A stretch of DNA of 10,856 nt from an uncultured Bacilli bacterium (GCA_947628765.1 CANRBD010000038.1:1-10856); one strand, 5' to 3'. Counted from the first letter of the stretch, positions 1-7,265 are shown. Made by a program: numbers and translations. Notes: generated from the sequence alone by a model not told the origin.

Positions 1-206
1 GGTAAAAACTTATAAATGGTCGGAGCTGGATCTAACTTAGTTATTTTTATATTTTGGTTTATTTGATTTTTAAACAAATTTTCTTCACTAAAAGTATAAA
101 CATCTATTTGATATTTTTTATAATCAATATTTTTTAATATATTAACCAATGATTTTTGAATTCCCCCAGCGCCAAAATCATTAGTAAAAAAAGCAATTTT
201 TTTCAT
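1..206 (-). CDS. Glycosyltransferase, GT4-like (GT-B fold), N-terminal part only
   Basis: Only the first 68 codons are present; the frame is open to the left window edge, so the gene is partial. It starts at the ATG at 204-206 and opens with MKKIAFFTNDFGAGGIQKSL. A short beta strand followed by a glycine-rich turn and a GGIQKSLVNIL helix (residues 14-24) is typical of the acceptor-side N-terminal domain of GT4 transferases in capsule loci. The donor-binding C-terminal domain, with its EX7E motif, would lie outside the window, so the sugar specificity cannot be judged. The ribosome binding site AGGTG (212-216) overlaps the TAG stop of the GT32 gene upstream and is five bases from the ATG, which suggests translational coupling at the end of the same operon. 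Family is inferred from a short N-terminus; confidence in a glycosyltransferase is good, in GT4 moderate. Confidence 0.72.
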   Translation of the reverse strand, partial: MKKIAFFTNDFGAGGIQKSLVNILKNIDYKKYQIDVYTFSEENLFKNQINQNIKITKLDPAPTIYKFL

Positions 207-214
207 TTTTTCAC

Positions 215-943
215 CTAACCAACATTGTTTTTCTTTTGATAACTCTTACCAATATATTTTTGATAAAATGCAGCTTTTTTGGGAGTATTAATGCGCAATT
301 TTAAAAATTTTGATATTTTATATTTTAAATTCTTTTTACCCTCTAACCACGTACCAGTAAAAACATGTATAGTATAAGAATTAATTGAAGGATTACACAA
401 AACATCATCTTTATAAACTTTAACCCCTTCTCTAAGGGTTTGTTCAATATTGCCTAGTTTACAGCCATATTTCTCAACTAGCAAATTAGAAACCGTTTTG
501 GTGTTCACATCTTTTAGCTGATTGTTTTTATCAAATTCAAATTTAAAATTATCATAAAAATCTAACATATCTTTTAAAAATGGATGTCCCTTCTCGGCGC
601 CAAAACATGCCGTAAAAGCGAAATCAGGGGTCTCATAGCCAACAAAGGCACGATTTTCCAATAATGGATCTAGGTTTCTTACTACTATATTATCAGTATC
701 TAAATATATGCCACCCTCATTATAAATAGCATAAGCACGAATGTAATCACTTACAAATGCCCATTTTTTAGCCTTATATGCTTCCTTGCAAAAAGGATGA
801 GCATCTATATCAAAATTATGTTCATTCCATTCTTTGATTTCATAATCAGGCAAATATTTTTTCCATGTTTTCATGCAACGTTTTATATCTTTTGGCTTAG
901 GATTACCTCCAACCCATACATAGTGAATTTTTTTAGGTATCAT
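215..943 (-). CDS. Glycosyltransferase family 32 (DXD sugar-binding) protein
   Basis: This 242-residue cytoplasmic sugar transferase probably adds one residue of the repeat unit to the lipid-linked intermediate. It opens with MIPKKIHYVWVGG, the usual start of bacterial GT32 capsule transferases. The core block WAFVSDYIRAYAIYNEGG (residues 61-78) runs straight into YLDTD (80-84), whose D82-T83-D84 is the metal/nucleotide-sugar DXD motif of the Gly_transf_sug domain. Length is normal for the family. I chose the ATG at 941-943 because GGAGGG (950-955) lies six bases upstream; a longer in-frame start (TTG at 974-976) has no such site and overlaps the preceding gene. It follows the GT2 gene after a 25-base gap and precedes the GT4-like gene after eight bases. 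Donor and acceptor are not predictable from sequence. Confidence 0.9.
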   Translation of the reverse strand: MIPKKIHYVWVGGNPKPKDIKRCMKTWKKYLPDYEIKEWNEHNFDIDAHPFCKEAYKAKKWAFVSDYIRAYAIYNEGGIYLDTDNIVVRNLDPLLENRAFVGYETPDFAFTACFGAEKGHPFLKDMLDFYDNFKFEFDKNNQLKDVNTKTVSNLLVEKYGCKLGNIEQTLREGVKVYKDDVLCNPSINSYTIHVFTGTWLEGKKNLKYKISKFLKLRINTPKKAAFYQKYIGKSYQKKNNVG

Positions 944-968
944 TTTATTCCCTCCATTTTCAAATCCA

Positions 969-2138
969 TTATTCAATGGTAATATCTACAAAATAATAAA
1001 TACACATAAATTTTAAAATATCCTTAGCTTTATTCAAATCTTCTTTTTTTACTTTTACCGTGCTGAATCCCTCTTGCATTTCATGCATTAATTTTATGTA
1101 GGTTTCAGGCAAATCATTATTTAAAATTTGTTTGTTAAAAATTCGCAAATTGTTGCCTTGATAGACAGGATCATTTTTTACATAAAAATCTTCAAATCTA
1201 ATTATACGTTTGTTATTTTTTTTGTAAAATGAAATTAAACTTTCATAAAAAATATTATCAAATCCATTTGGATATCTTTTTTTGATTATATATTCAACAA
1301 GCTGGCCTCTTTTTTTGGTTGGTTTTTTAAAATATATAGGTCTAAAAATATTAAATAAATGTAAATGTACAAAACTTCTAAACAAGAAATATTGTAATTT
1401 ATAAAAAGGTATATTATAAAATTTCATAAGGCTTGTCGCGCACCTGATTTCTCCATTCATAAGGCACATTAATCCAAGCTCATTATTGGCGTAATTTCCT
1501 TCGTATACTCGGTACTTAAATACACAAAAATCGACATTATGCATATTTAACATATCGGCACCATCATCAGATATATTTAACCAAAATGGTCTATTCCAAG
1601 TCAAATAATTTTCTTTCATTTGATTTAAAAATACTTCTTTTTTAATAAGCGGAAAATCCGAATATAAATTACGACCTAACCACAATAAATCAATGGCTAC
1701 ATTTTTATCACATTGCATATATTTCAATAATTTTTGAGTTGCAGTTACATTATCCTTATCATCAATTATTAGAATATTTGGTAAAATACCATCAATATCA
1801 GGATGTTTTTCAACATAATTATTAGCCATATATAGTGATTCTGGTGAAGCAAATAAATCATCAGAATGTAAAATATATACATAATCACCTGTTATATGTT
1901 TAGATACATTTAAAAGAGCCAATAATTGATCTTTATTTTCTTGTTTATAATATTGAATTTTTTTCTCCATTTGGTGATCTTTTATGTATTTGGTAATGAT
2001 ACTAGTTGTATCATCTGTTGAGCCATCATCAATGATTAATAATTCCCAATTCTTATAAGTTTGGGCTAAAACACTATCAATAGTTTTGCATATGCTATCG
2101 CAATCATTATATGTTGGCATTAGAATCGATATCTTCAT
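969..2138 (-). CDS. Glycosyltransferase family 2 (GT-A fold) with long C-terminal extension
   Basis: A 389-residue nucleotide-sugar transferase that should act on the cytoplasmic lipid-linked repeat unit. The N-terminal GT-A domain is clear: ISILMPTYND (residues 3-12), QTYKNWELLIIDDGSTDDT (26-44) with the UDP-binding aspartates D37-D38, and the DXD-type metal site HSDDL (91-95). An aspartate pair in NISDDGADM (188-196) may belong to the acceptor/base region. Residues from about 245 to 389 go beyond the catalytic core, are rich in aromatic and basic residues, and match no domain I recognise. The ATG at 2136-2138 is preferred because GGAGG (2147-2151) sits eight bases upstream; an ATG 15 bases further up lies on top of that site. 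The start overlaps the end of the wzy-like gene by 32 bases, so the two are probably translationally coupled. Confidence 0.9.
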   Translation of the reverse strand: MKISILMPTYNDCDSICKTIDSVLAQTYKNWELLIIDDGSTDDTTSIITKYIKDHQMEKKIQYYKQENKDQLLALLNVSKHITGDYVYILHSDDLFASPESLYMANNYVEKHPDIDGILPNILIIDDKDNVTATQKLLKYMQCDKNVAIDLLWLGRNLYSDFPLIKKEVFLNQMKENYLTWNRPFWLNISDDGADMLNMHNVDFCVFKYRVYEGNYANNELGLMCLMNGEIRCATSLMKFYNIPFYKLQYFLFRSFVHLHLFNIFRPIYFKKPTKKRGQLVEYIIKKRYPNGFDNIFYESLISFYKKNNKRIIRFEDFYVKNDPVYQGNNLRIFNKQILNNDLPETYIKLMHEMQEGFSTVKVKKEDLNKAKDILKFMCIYYFVDITIE

Positions 2139-3456
2139 TTTTACTTCCTCCATCTTTTGCGGCTTTGCACATCATTACTGTGACAATAGCCAGATAGAAT
2201 GATACCGCAGGCGCGCCTAAGACATGGCCAGCAATAAATCCTATGCTAACAATCATCCCCCAAATAAGGAAATATCTAAAGAACCGCATACTTGGATGAT
2301 ATTTTTTCTTAATAAAATTAATTAATATATTTATAAGTATGTACATTAATGGTAAAAATAACAATATTGTGCCAATAATTCCAAATCTAAAAACAATATC
2401 TAATGAATCCATTTCTACTAATCTGGCTGCATGTTTTGTTTCTAATGATGGTCTATAATTAAATCCAATTCCAAATAGTTTGTCAGTTATTGGAGCTGCC
2501 ACATATACCCTACTAACTCTAATTGCAAAAACTTCTCTTCCACTCAAAAGGGAAACGGCAAAATTAACTAATCTATTGCTATAGTCAATATCAATATCAC
2601 TTAAATCATCTTTGTCCTTGTTATTTTCATACCTAGAATAAGTATCGCCCACATTATTTTCAGTAGGTCCAATTTGGAATGATGCAATACCTACAATAAA
2701 TACTAACAATACTAATAATACTTTTTTGAGTTTATCTTCACCTTTGTAAACCATGTAATATATTAACATTATAAAACCAACAATAAGCATACCCAAAGAA
2801 GCTACTTTGGTTCCAATCATAAATGCCATATACTCACCAACGCAAGCAATAATTAAAAATAATACATATTTTTTTTGGTCAACTAATCTATATACAAATG
2901 TAAATAATAAAACTAATATACATCCTATTTCATTAGCCGCAAAAAACCAGCCTGTAGTTCCATTGGTAATATCTAATAATTCATAACTTTTAAAGCCTGT
3001 GCCTGTAATATAGGGTAATAATATGAAAAATGCATATACAGCAAATGAAAACGACAAAATGCATGATATCTTTTTTAAATCAATATATTTTTCCAATACT
3101 AAATTTAATAAGCCAATTACCAAAATAGGATAAAATCCAAATTTAAATAAATTAATGCACTCCGAAAATAATCCCCCTAAACTATTACCATCTAATTTTG
3201 TTAATAAATAAATAATTCCAAATAGGACATATAAAATTATATATATACATGATATTTTTTTATATTTAGTTTTACATTTGAAAAATAAATAATAAACAAT
3301 TATTAAAAGTAAAATACCTTTAACTAAAATGCCTAATGTAATGCTGAAATCTATAAACCTAGTTTGTAATGCCGTAATTAAGTCTATAAAAGGCAAGCAA
3401 ATCAGCAATAAATAAAATAAATTTTCTTTCTTCTTAAAATCAATGTTAAATTTCAT
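2107..3456 (-). CDS. wzy: Wzy-like O-antigen/capsule polymerase (O-antigen ligase family membrane protein)
   Basis: A 449-residue polytopic membrane protein that would polymerise flipped repeat units on the outer face of the membrane. I count about ten to twelve hydrophobic spans (for example near 13-30, 40-60, 70-87, 107-122, 130-150, 174-190, 197-213, 219-236, 245-260, 355-382 and 395-430). Between about 262 and 350 is the large hydrophilic loop expected of the Wzy/WaaL superfamily, with an acidic stretch (280-291), an SGR motif (305-307) and a GIGFNY turn (329-334), followed by EMDSLDIVFRFGIIG (348-362), a pattern common in Firmicute members. Sequence conservation in this superfamily is poor, so the role rests on topology, these motifs and the adjacent flippase. 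AAAGGAG (3466-3472) is nine bases from the ATG, and the start overlaps the end of wzx by 11 bases. A ligase role is the alternative. Confidence 0.82.
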   Translation of the reverse strand: MKFNIDFKKKENLFYLLLICLPFIDLITALQTRFIDFSITLGILVKGILLLIIVYYLFFKCKTKYKKISCIYIILYVLFGIIYLLTKLDGNSLGGLFSECINLFKFGFYPILVIGLLNLVLEKYIDLKKISCILSFSFAVYAFFILLPYITGTGFKSYELLDITNGTTGWFFAANEIGCILVLLFTFVYRLVDQKKYVLFLIIACVGEYMAFMIGTKVASLGMLIVGFIMLIYYMVYKGEDKLKKVLLVLLVFIVGIASFQIGPTENNVGDTYSRYENNKDKDDLSDIDIDYSNRLVNFAVSLLSGREVFAIRVSRVYVAAPITDKLFGIGFNYRPSLETKHAARLVEMDSLDIVFRFGIIGTILLFLPLMYILINILINFIKKKYHPSMRFFRYFLIWGMIVSIGFIAGHVLGAPAVSFYLAIVTVMMCKAAKDGGSKNEDIDSNANI

Positions 3457-4978
3457 TTTGTTGTACTCCTTTATTATTTTTTTTAATTTTTAATGTGTCA
3501 AGAATTTTATGAAAAATTCTTCTAAATGGTTTACTAAAGATATAATAAATAGATGCCAATAACACTAATACAATAATTGATACTAATAAAGCTAATAATC
3601 CCCAAGTAATAAAAGAATTAATACTTAAATGATTAATAATATGGCTACCAATAAAACATAGTGAAGCTGCCAATATTATAGCTAAAATGAAACGGCCAAA
3701 ATATTTAATTAAACTCATATTAAGATTATCTTTTAAAACAAACTTAGGTATATACCAAAAAGTAGTTGTTAGCATCGAAATAGTTGTTGCAAATAAAATA
3801 CCTACAATTCCATATTTAAACACTAATAATATAGACAAAACTAAATTGACTACAGCCTCTAAACAAACAATTAATCTTGTCTCTTTAAACCACCCAGCAG
3901 AATAAAAGTAAATATTTAATGGTTTTCTAGCAATGACAATAAAAAAGTTAAGAATTAATAAAATCAAAGCTGCGGTACTAAAAATATATTTTTCCCCTAT
4001 CCATAAATTAATAAATGAATTAATCATGATATAGGTAACCACACTTAAAAATGTGGCAAACACTAAATAAATTACTAATAACTCATCTAAAATTCTTTTA
4101 TTTTCTTCCCTATTTTCTTTATATACGACATTACCAACACTAGAAGATATAGAATTTCCAATTAAATCAATACCATCAGTCAAATACTTTGTAATGTAAT
4201 TATATGAAGAATAAATAGTAACTAAAAATGGTGATAAAAAGGAAGAAGTCAAAATAATATCAGTATTATAATGAACAGCTTCAGCGATTCTATGAATAAA
4301 CATATTGTTTACGCCCTTAATTTTAACATCAGTTTTAGCTATTTTATCTCTAAGCCAAGGATATTCTTTAAATACTCTTTTGTTGATAAATACATATGTC
4401 AAATATCTTAATAGCATCGAAGATAAAAGTGTAATTATATAATCGAATCCCATTAATAATAATCCAATTTCAAATACAAGCTCTGCAATTTTAAAAATAT
4501 AATAAACAATATTAATCTTATATAATTTTTGATCAGCCTGCATTACTAATTTAGGTGACATCATTAAGTATTCAATAACACTTCTTAAAATAAATAGCAT
4601 AAAAACTATTTGCATATAAACTAAACTTAAATGATTGTTGGTCAAGAAGCCTAAACTAAAAGACACAATACTACCAATTATTAATACTGCAATAGCAACT
4701 TTAGTTAAAAATCTTTTAGAACCTTGATATGTTTCTTTGATTTTTTCTTTATCGCCATTTACAAAATGTTTATAATATAATTGGATAATATATGTACAGG
4801 CACCAGCTTCAGCTAATGATATGTATGCAAATAATTGAAAAAATAGTTGATTTAAAGCATAGATTTCTTCACCCAATGTGCTTAAAAACACATCTATTTT
4901 AACAAAACCTAAAATTAATACAATTAAATATGGGAAAAAACTAGTAACAAAATTTCTAAATGATTTTTTCTTACGCAT
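3446..4978 (-). CDS. wzx: Wzx-like polysaccharide repeat-unit flippase (MOP superfamily)
   Basis: A 510-residue membrane protein predicted to flip undecaprenyl-diphosphate-linked repeat units across the membrane. It has a basic N-terminus (MRKKKSFRNF) and roughly a dozen to fourteen hydrophobic segments spread along the whole length, with a short basic C-terminal tail. The early stretch ALNQLFFQLFAYISLAEAGA (41-60) and the central IHRIAEAVHYNTDIILTSSF (228-247) match the patterns of the Polysacc_synt branch, in which a charged TM7 region carries the tD.iil.sf motif. Length is typical (about 400-520). GGGAGG (4989-4994) is ten bases from the ATG. The gene follows wecB after a 95-base gap that holds a terminator-like hairpin and a candidate promoter, so it may head its own transcript with wzy and three glycosyltransferases. 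Substrate cannot be read from the sequence. Confidence 0.88.
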   Translation of the reverse strand: MRKKKSFRNFVTSFFPYLIVLILGFVKIDVFLSTLGEEIYALNQLFFQLFAYISLAEAGACTYIIQLYYKHFVNGDKEKIKETYQGSKRFLTKVAIAVLIIGSIVSFSLGFLTNNHLSLVYMQIVFMLFILRSVIEYLMMSPKLVMQADQKLYKINIVYYIFKIAELVFEIGLLLMGFDYIITLLSSMLLRYLTYVFINKRVFKEYPWLRDKIAKTDVKIKGVNNMFIHRIAEAVHYNTDIILTSSFLSPFLVTIYSSYNYITKYLTDGIDLIGNSISSSVGNVVYKENREENKRILDELLVIYLVFATFLSVVTYIMINSFINLWIGEKYIFSTAALILLILNFFIVIARKPLNIYFYSAGWFKETRLIVCLEAVVNLVLSILLVFKYGIVGILFATTISMLTTTFWYIPKFVLKDNLNMSLIKYFGRFILAIILAASLCFIGSHIINHLSINSFITWGLLALLVSIIVLVLLASIYYIFSKPFRRIFHKILDTLKIKKNNKGVQQNEI

Positions 4979-5011
4979 TATTTAATTACCTCCCAATACC
5001 CGCATATTATT

Positions 5012-5040
5012 AGTATATCATAATAATGAAAATAAATAAA
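5012..5040 (-). promoter_or_regulatory. Candidate promoter for the wzx-wzy-glycosyltransferase genes
   Basis: On the minus strand there is an extended -10 element: TG at 5019-5020, one base, then TATACT at 5012-5017. A weak -35 candidate, TTTATT (5035-5040), lies 17 bases upstream. Transcription would start near 5005, about 27 bases before the wzx ATG, leaving room for the GGGAGG ribosome binding site. The support is the TGnTATACT element and its position just after the wecB hairpin. In DNA this AT-rich, -10-like hexamers are common, so this remains a candidate. Confidence 0.42.
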
Positions 5041-5053
5041 CTTTTTAGGCTTT

Positions 5054-5085
5054 AAAAAAGACAAATAGTGTAATTATTTGTCTTT
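5054..5085 (-). terminator. Terminator-like hairpin overlapping the wecB stop codon
   Basis: On the minus strand, AAAGACAAATA (5075-5085) is followed by a seven-base loop and the perfect complement TATTTGTCTTT (5057-5067), running into six T (5054-5059, partly shared with the stem). The wecB stop codon TAA (5074-5076) lies at the end of the first arm and start of the loop. The 11-bp stem has only two G:C pairs, so it may terminate only partly and lower, rather than block, transcription into wzx. A ribosome finishing wecB would cover the first arm. Confidence 0.6.
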
Positions 5086-6180
5086 AAATTTTTCAATTAT
5101 AAATTGTGTTATTTTTTGACTTGCCATCCCATCTCCATAAGGATTAGCGGCTTTACTCATTCTTTCATACTCGTCCTTATCATTAAGGAGTTTTAACACT
5201 TCATTATAAATGACTTGTTCATCAGTACCTACTAATTTTAAAGTTCCAGCCTCTATACCTTCAGGTCTTTCAGTAGTATTGCGCAAAACTAAAACAGGTT
5301 TACCAAGTGAAGGAGCCTCTTCCTGTATTCCCCCACTATCTGTCAAAATAATATACGATTTTTTTATGAAATTATGGAAATCTACCACTTCAAGTGGTTC
5401 AATAAGCTTAATTTTATCATCATCGCCAAATACTTCTTGAGCTACCTGACGCACTTTAGGGTTTAAATGGATAGGATAAACTACTTTAACATTTTCAGTT
5501 TCATCAATAGCTTTTTTTATTCCTTTGAAAATATTTCTCATTGGTTCACCTAAATTTTCTCTCCTATGAGCGGTAAGTAAAATTAGTCTATCATCACCTA
5601 TCCAATCGAAAACTTCGTGATAATAATCATCGGTTATAGTAGTATTCATTGCATCAATAGCTGTATTGCCTGTAACATAAATTTTATCTTCGGCAACATT
5701 TTCTTTTAGTAAATTTTCCTTACTTACATTAGTTGGAGCAAAAAACATATCAGTCATACAATCAACCATTTGACGGTTCATTTCTTCTGGAAATGGCGAA
5801 TATTTATCATAAGTTCTAAGGCCTGCTTCGACATGTCCTATCGCCACTTGATTGTAAAATGCGGCTAAAGCTCCCGCAAATGTAGTTGTAGTATCACCAT
5901 GGACCAATACTATATCTGGTTTTTCTTCTTTGATAATCTGCTCTAATCCATTTAAGGCACTAGTAGTTATTCCAGATAAAGTTTGCCCTTGTTTCATTAT
6001 ATTTAAATCATAGTCAGGTTTAATTTTAAATGTTGATAATACTTGATCTAACATCTCACGATGTTGAGCTGTCACACAGACAATAGTCTTAATTTCTTTT
6101 CTTTTTTTGAGTTCCAATACTAATGGTGCCATCTTGATGGCTTCCGGTCTTGTTCCAAAAACAGTCATAACTTTTATCAC
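5074..6180 (-). CDS. wecB: UDP-N-acetylglucosamine 2-epimerase (non-hydrolysing)
   Basis: This 368-residue cytosolic enzyme (WecB/MnaA) interconverts UDP-GlcNAc and UDP-ManNAc, supplying ManNAc units or a precursor of ManNAcA. The family motifs are all present: FGTRPEAIKMAP (8-19), VHGDTTTT (93-100), GHVEAGLRT (115-123), SPFPEEMNR (128-136), TAHRREN (203-209), IHLNP (237-241), TDSGGIQEEAP (280-290) and RPEG (305-308). D96, E118, E132 and H205 fall where the catalytic Asp, two Glu and His of characterised WecB/MnaA proteins lie. Length is normal. The start is a GTG (6178-6180): AAGGAGG (6189-6195) is eight bases upstream, and the nearby ATG at 6186-6188 is in another frame and stops after three codons. 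It follows the Alg13-like gene after 21 bases. Function is secure; whether it serves this glycan, teichoic acid linkage units or both cannot be told. Confidence 0.97.
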   Translation of the reverse strand: MIKVMTVFGTRPEAIKMAPLVLELKKRKEIKTIVCVTAQHREMLDQVLSTFKIKPDYDLNIMKQGQTLSGITTSALNGLEQIIKEEKPDIVLVHGDTTTTFAGALAAFYNQVAIGHVEAGLRTYDKYSPFPEEMNRQMVDCMTDMFFAPTNVSKENLLKENVAEDKIYVTGNTAIDAMNTTITDDYYHEVFDWIGDDRLILLTAHRRENLGEPMRNIFKGIKKAIDETENVKVVYPIHLNPKVRQVAQEVFGDDDKIKLIEPLEVVDFHNFIKKSYIILTDSGGIQEEAPSLGKPVLVLRNTTERPEGIEAGTLKLVGTDEQVIYNEVLKLLNDKDEYERMSKAANPYGDGMASQKITQFIIEKFKDK

Positions 6181-6201
6181 AAAATCATCCTCCTTAAAAC
6201 A

Positions 6202-6678
6202 TTAATTATTAGTAATATATTCATCTATTTTATTTAAAAGTTTTTTGTTATTGAATTCCCATTCTTTTGGTTTAAAATGTTTTATCTGCTTAAGTGAAGC
6301 ACCTAAATCATTATTGTCGCAAGTTAATATATATCCATTTTTAACAAAATTATCTATTATTTGTATTTGATGATCATTAGTATGCTCACCATATTTAGAT
6401 AGTCTAGGAACCGCTATTATTTTTTTATGTTCCCTAAGACCAGAAAAAATGTTTCCTGCTCCACCATGAGTAATTAAAAATTTACACTCTTTAATATATT
6501 TATTAAAATCATCTCCGGATACATAATCAAAAATTTCCATATCATCAGATGAAAACTTTGTATAACCGGCTTGAACAATCACTTTGTCTTTAATCACTCC
6601 TAAATCGATTTGTTTTTGAATCATTTCAAGAAGCCTTGTAAAACTTTTGTCTTGCGTTCCCAATGTAACAAAAATCAT
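6202..6678 (-). CDS. Alg13/PssE/Cps14G-like glycosyltransferase catalytic subunit
   Basis: This 158-residue protein corresponds to the C-terminal, UDP-sugar-binding half of a GT28-type transferase. It opens with MIFVTLGTQ (1-9), contains the donor-site loop LITHGGAGN (68-76) and the downstream GEHTNDHQIQ (97-106), the standard signature of Alg13-like proteins and of PssE, EpsF and Cps14G in capsule loci. In characterised systems it works with an Alg14-like membrane partner, which is encoded immediately upstream here. In pneumococcal type 14 the equivalent pair adds galactose to Glc-PP-undecaprenol, so a second-sugar step is the likeliest role, but the donor is not proven. The ATG at 6676-6678 has AAGGAGG (6684-6690) five bases upstream. 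A 34-codon extension reading back to 6780 overlaps the partner gene and is not credible as protein. Confidence 0.93.
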   Translation of the reverse strand: MIFVTLGTQDKSFTRLLEMIQKQIDLGVIKDKVIVQAGYTKFSSDDMEIFDYVSGDDFNKYIKECKFLITHGGAGNIFSGLREHKKIIAVPRLSKYGEHTNDHQIQIIDNFVKNGYILTCDNNDLGASLKQIKHFKPKEWEFNNKKLLNKIDEYITNN

Positions 6679-6688
6679 ATATTCCTCC

Positions 6689-7168
6689 TTAAAATAAACT
6701 GCCCCAATATTTAGCGTTTGGATATAATTTAAGCATATCTTCCCATTGAACCAAAAATAAATCTGCAAACTTATATACATATTTTCCTGTTATTGTTTTT
6801 GTATTCATATTTGCTATCGATTCGATAAAAATTATCTTGGCACCAAATAACTTACCAATACAACACATTGGACCAGCAATATGGGCACCAGTCGTTACTA
6901 TATATTTAGGTCTAAATTTTAAAAAAATAAATAATTCAATAAAACAGTTGGCTAACAATTTAAAAATATATGAAAATTTATGATCTTTAGTTCCATATAT
7001 AACATAGCTTATTTTTTTACCATATTCTTTTCTTAAAGCCAAATTAGATGATGTCTTTTCAGTAACAATATGGTAATTATATTTTTTAAATAAGGGTTTT
7101 AACTGCATTAGCTCAGTTAAATGGCCACCGGTACTTGAAATAAACATTACTTTTTTTTGTGTTTCCAT
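6689..7168 (-). CDS. Alg14/PssD/Cps14F-like glycosyltransferase membrane-anchor subunit
   Basis: A 159-residue partner of the Alg13-like protein encoded next to it. It carries the N-terminal domain of the split GT28-type enzyme: VMFISSTGGHLTELMQL (residues 7-23) with the glycine-rich GGHLTE loop, a hydrophobic amphipathic stretch around 71-85 likely to lie in the membrane, GAHIAGPMCCIGKLFGAKII (93-112), and the family-typical FIES (113-116) and LVQWE (138-142). It ends near YPNAKYWGSLF, as full-length Alg14-like proteins do. In Cps14F/Cps14G-type pairs this subunit binds the lipid acceptor and stimulates the catalytic one. AAGGAG (7177-7182) lies eight bases from the ATG. It is the first gene of the minus-strand operon, and its TAA stop overlaps the next gene's ribosome binding site. 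Confidence 0.92.
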   Translation of the reverse strand: METQKKVMFISSTGGHLTELMQLKPLFKKYNYHIVTEKTSSNLALRKEYGKKISYVIYGTKDHKFSYIFKLLANCFIELFIFLKFRPKYIVTTGAHIAGPMCCIGKLFGAKIIFIESIANMNTKTITGKYVYKFADLFLVQWEDMLKLYPNAKYWGSLF

Positions 7169-7196
7169 TTACCATGCTCCTTATATCTATGATTCT

Positions 7197-7225
7197 ATTA
7201 TAACATCTATTATTTCAAAAGTAAA
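7197..7225 (-). promoter_or_regulatory. Promoter for the minus-strand polysaccharide operon
   Basis: A consensus -10 TATAAT (7197-7202, minus strand) with the extended element TG at 7204-7205 is preceded by 17 bases and TTTACT (7220-7225), which matches four of six positions of the sigma-A -35. The start would be near 7190, giving a leader of about 20 bases that carries the AAGGAG site of the Alg14-like gene. This is the best promoter match in the window. Confidence 0.65.
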
Positions 7226-7229
7226 TAAA

Positions 7230-7260
7230 ATCATATTTGCATTAATTAGGTAAATATGAT
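7230..7260. repeat. Perfect 9-bp inverted repeat in the divergent intergenic region
   Basis: ATCATATTT (7230-7238) is the exact reverse complement of AAATATGAT (7252-7260), separated by 13 bases. It lies between the divergent promoters: one arm starts five bases beyond the -35 of the minus-strand promoter, and the other ends at the -10 of the plus-strand candidate. It has no T-run and little G+C, so it does not look like a terminator. A dimeric regulator site is the likeliest reading; chance in AT-rich DNA is the alternative. Confidence 0.45.
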
Positions 7261-7265
7261 ATATT
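7237..7265 (+). promoter_or_regulatory. Candidate promoter for the GT-C transferase gene
   Basis: TATATT (7260-7265) carries the extended element TG at 7257-7258 and has TTGCAT (7237-7242) 17 bases upstream. The predicted start, near 7272, would leave only about ten bases before the ATG, with the GGTGA ribosome-binding sequence at the very 5' end. This tight geometry weakens the call. TATGAT (7255-7260) is an alternative -10 but lacks a recognisable -35. Confidence 0.35.

Noticed and set aside
944..976. TTG start adding 11 residues to the GT32 protein
   Set aside because: The ATG at 943 has GGAGGG at ideal distance and matches the usual family start; the TTG has no site of its own.
797..982. 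61-codon open frame on the plus strand
   Set aside because: Lies antisense inside the GT32 gene; low-complexity hydrophobic product and no ribosome binding site.
2139..2153. Upstream ATG adding five residues to the GT2 protein
   Set aside because: The ATG overlaps the GGAGG that serves the ATG at 2138.
3687..3905. 72-codon open frame on the plus strand
   Set aside because: Antisense to the wzx-like gene, whose product is clearly real; no family resemblance.
5210..5440. 76-codon open frame on the plus strand
   Set aside because: Antisense to the strongly conserved part of wecB; explained by the codon pattern of that gene.
6177..6188. Three-codon leader frame (ATG to TGA) overlapping the wecB GTG start
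   Set aside because: Its ATG directly abuts the AAGGAGG sequence, too close to be used; the GTG has correct spacing and frame.
6679..6780. N-terminal extension of the Alg13-like gene back to 6780
   Set aside because: It overlaps the partner gene in another frame, whereas the ATG at 6678 has a strong AAGGAGG and starts exactly at the family N-terminus MIFVTLGTQ.
7230..7260. Inverted repeat read as a terminator
   Set aside because: No T-run, almost no G+C in the stem, and it lies between divergent genes where a terminator is not expected.
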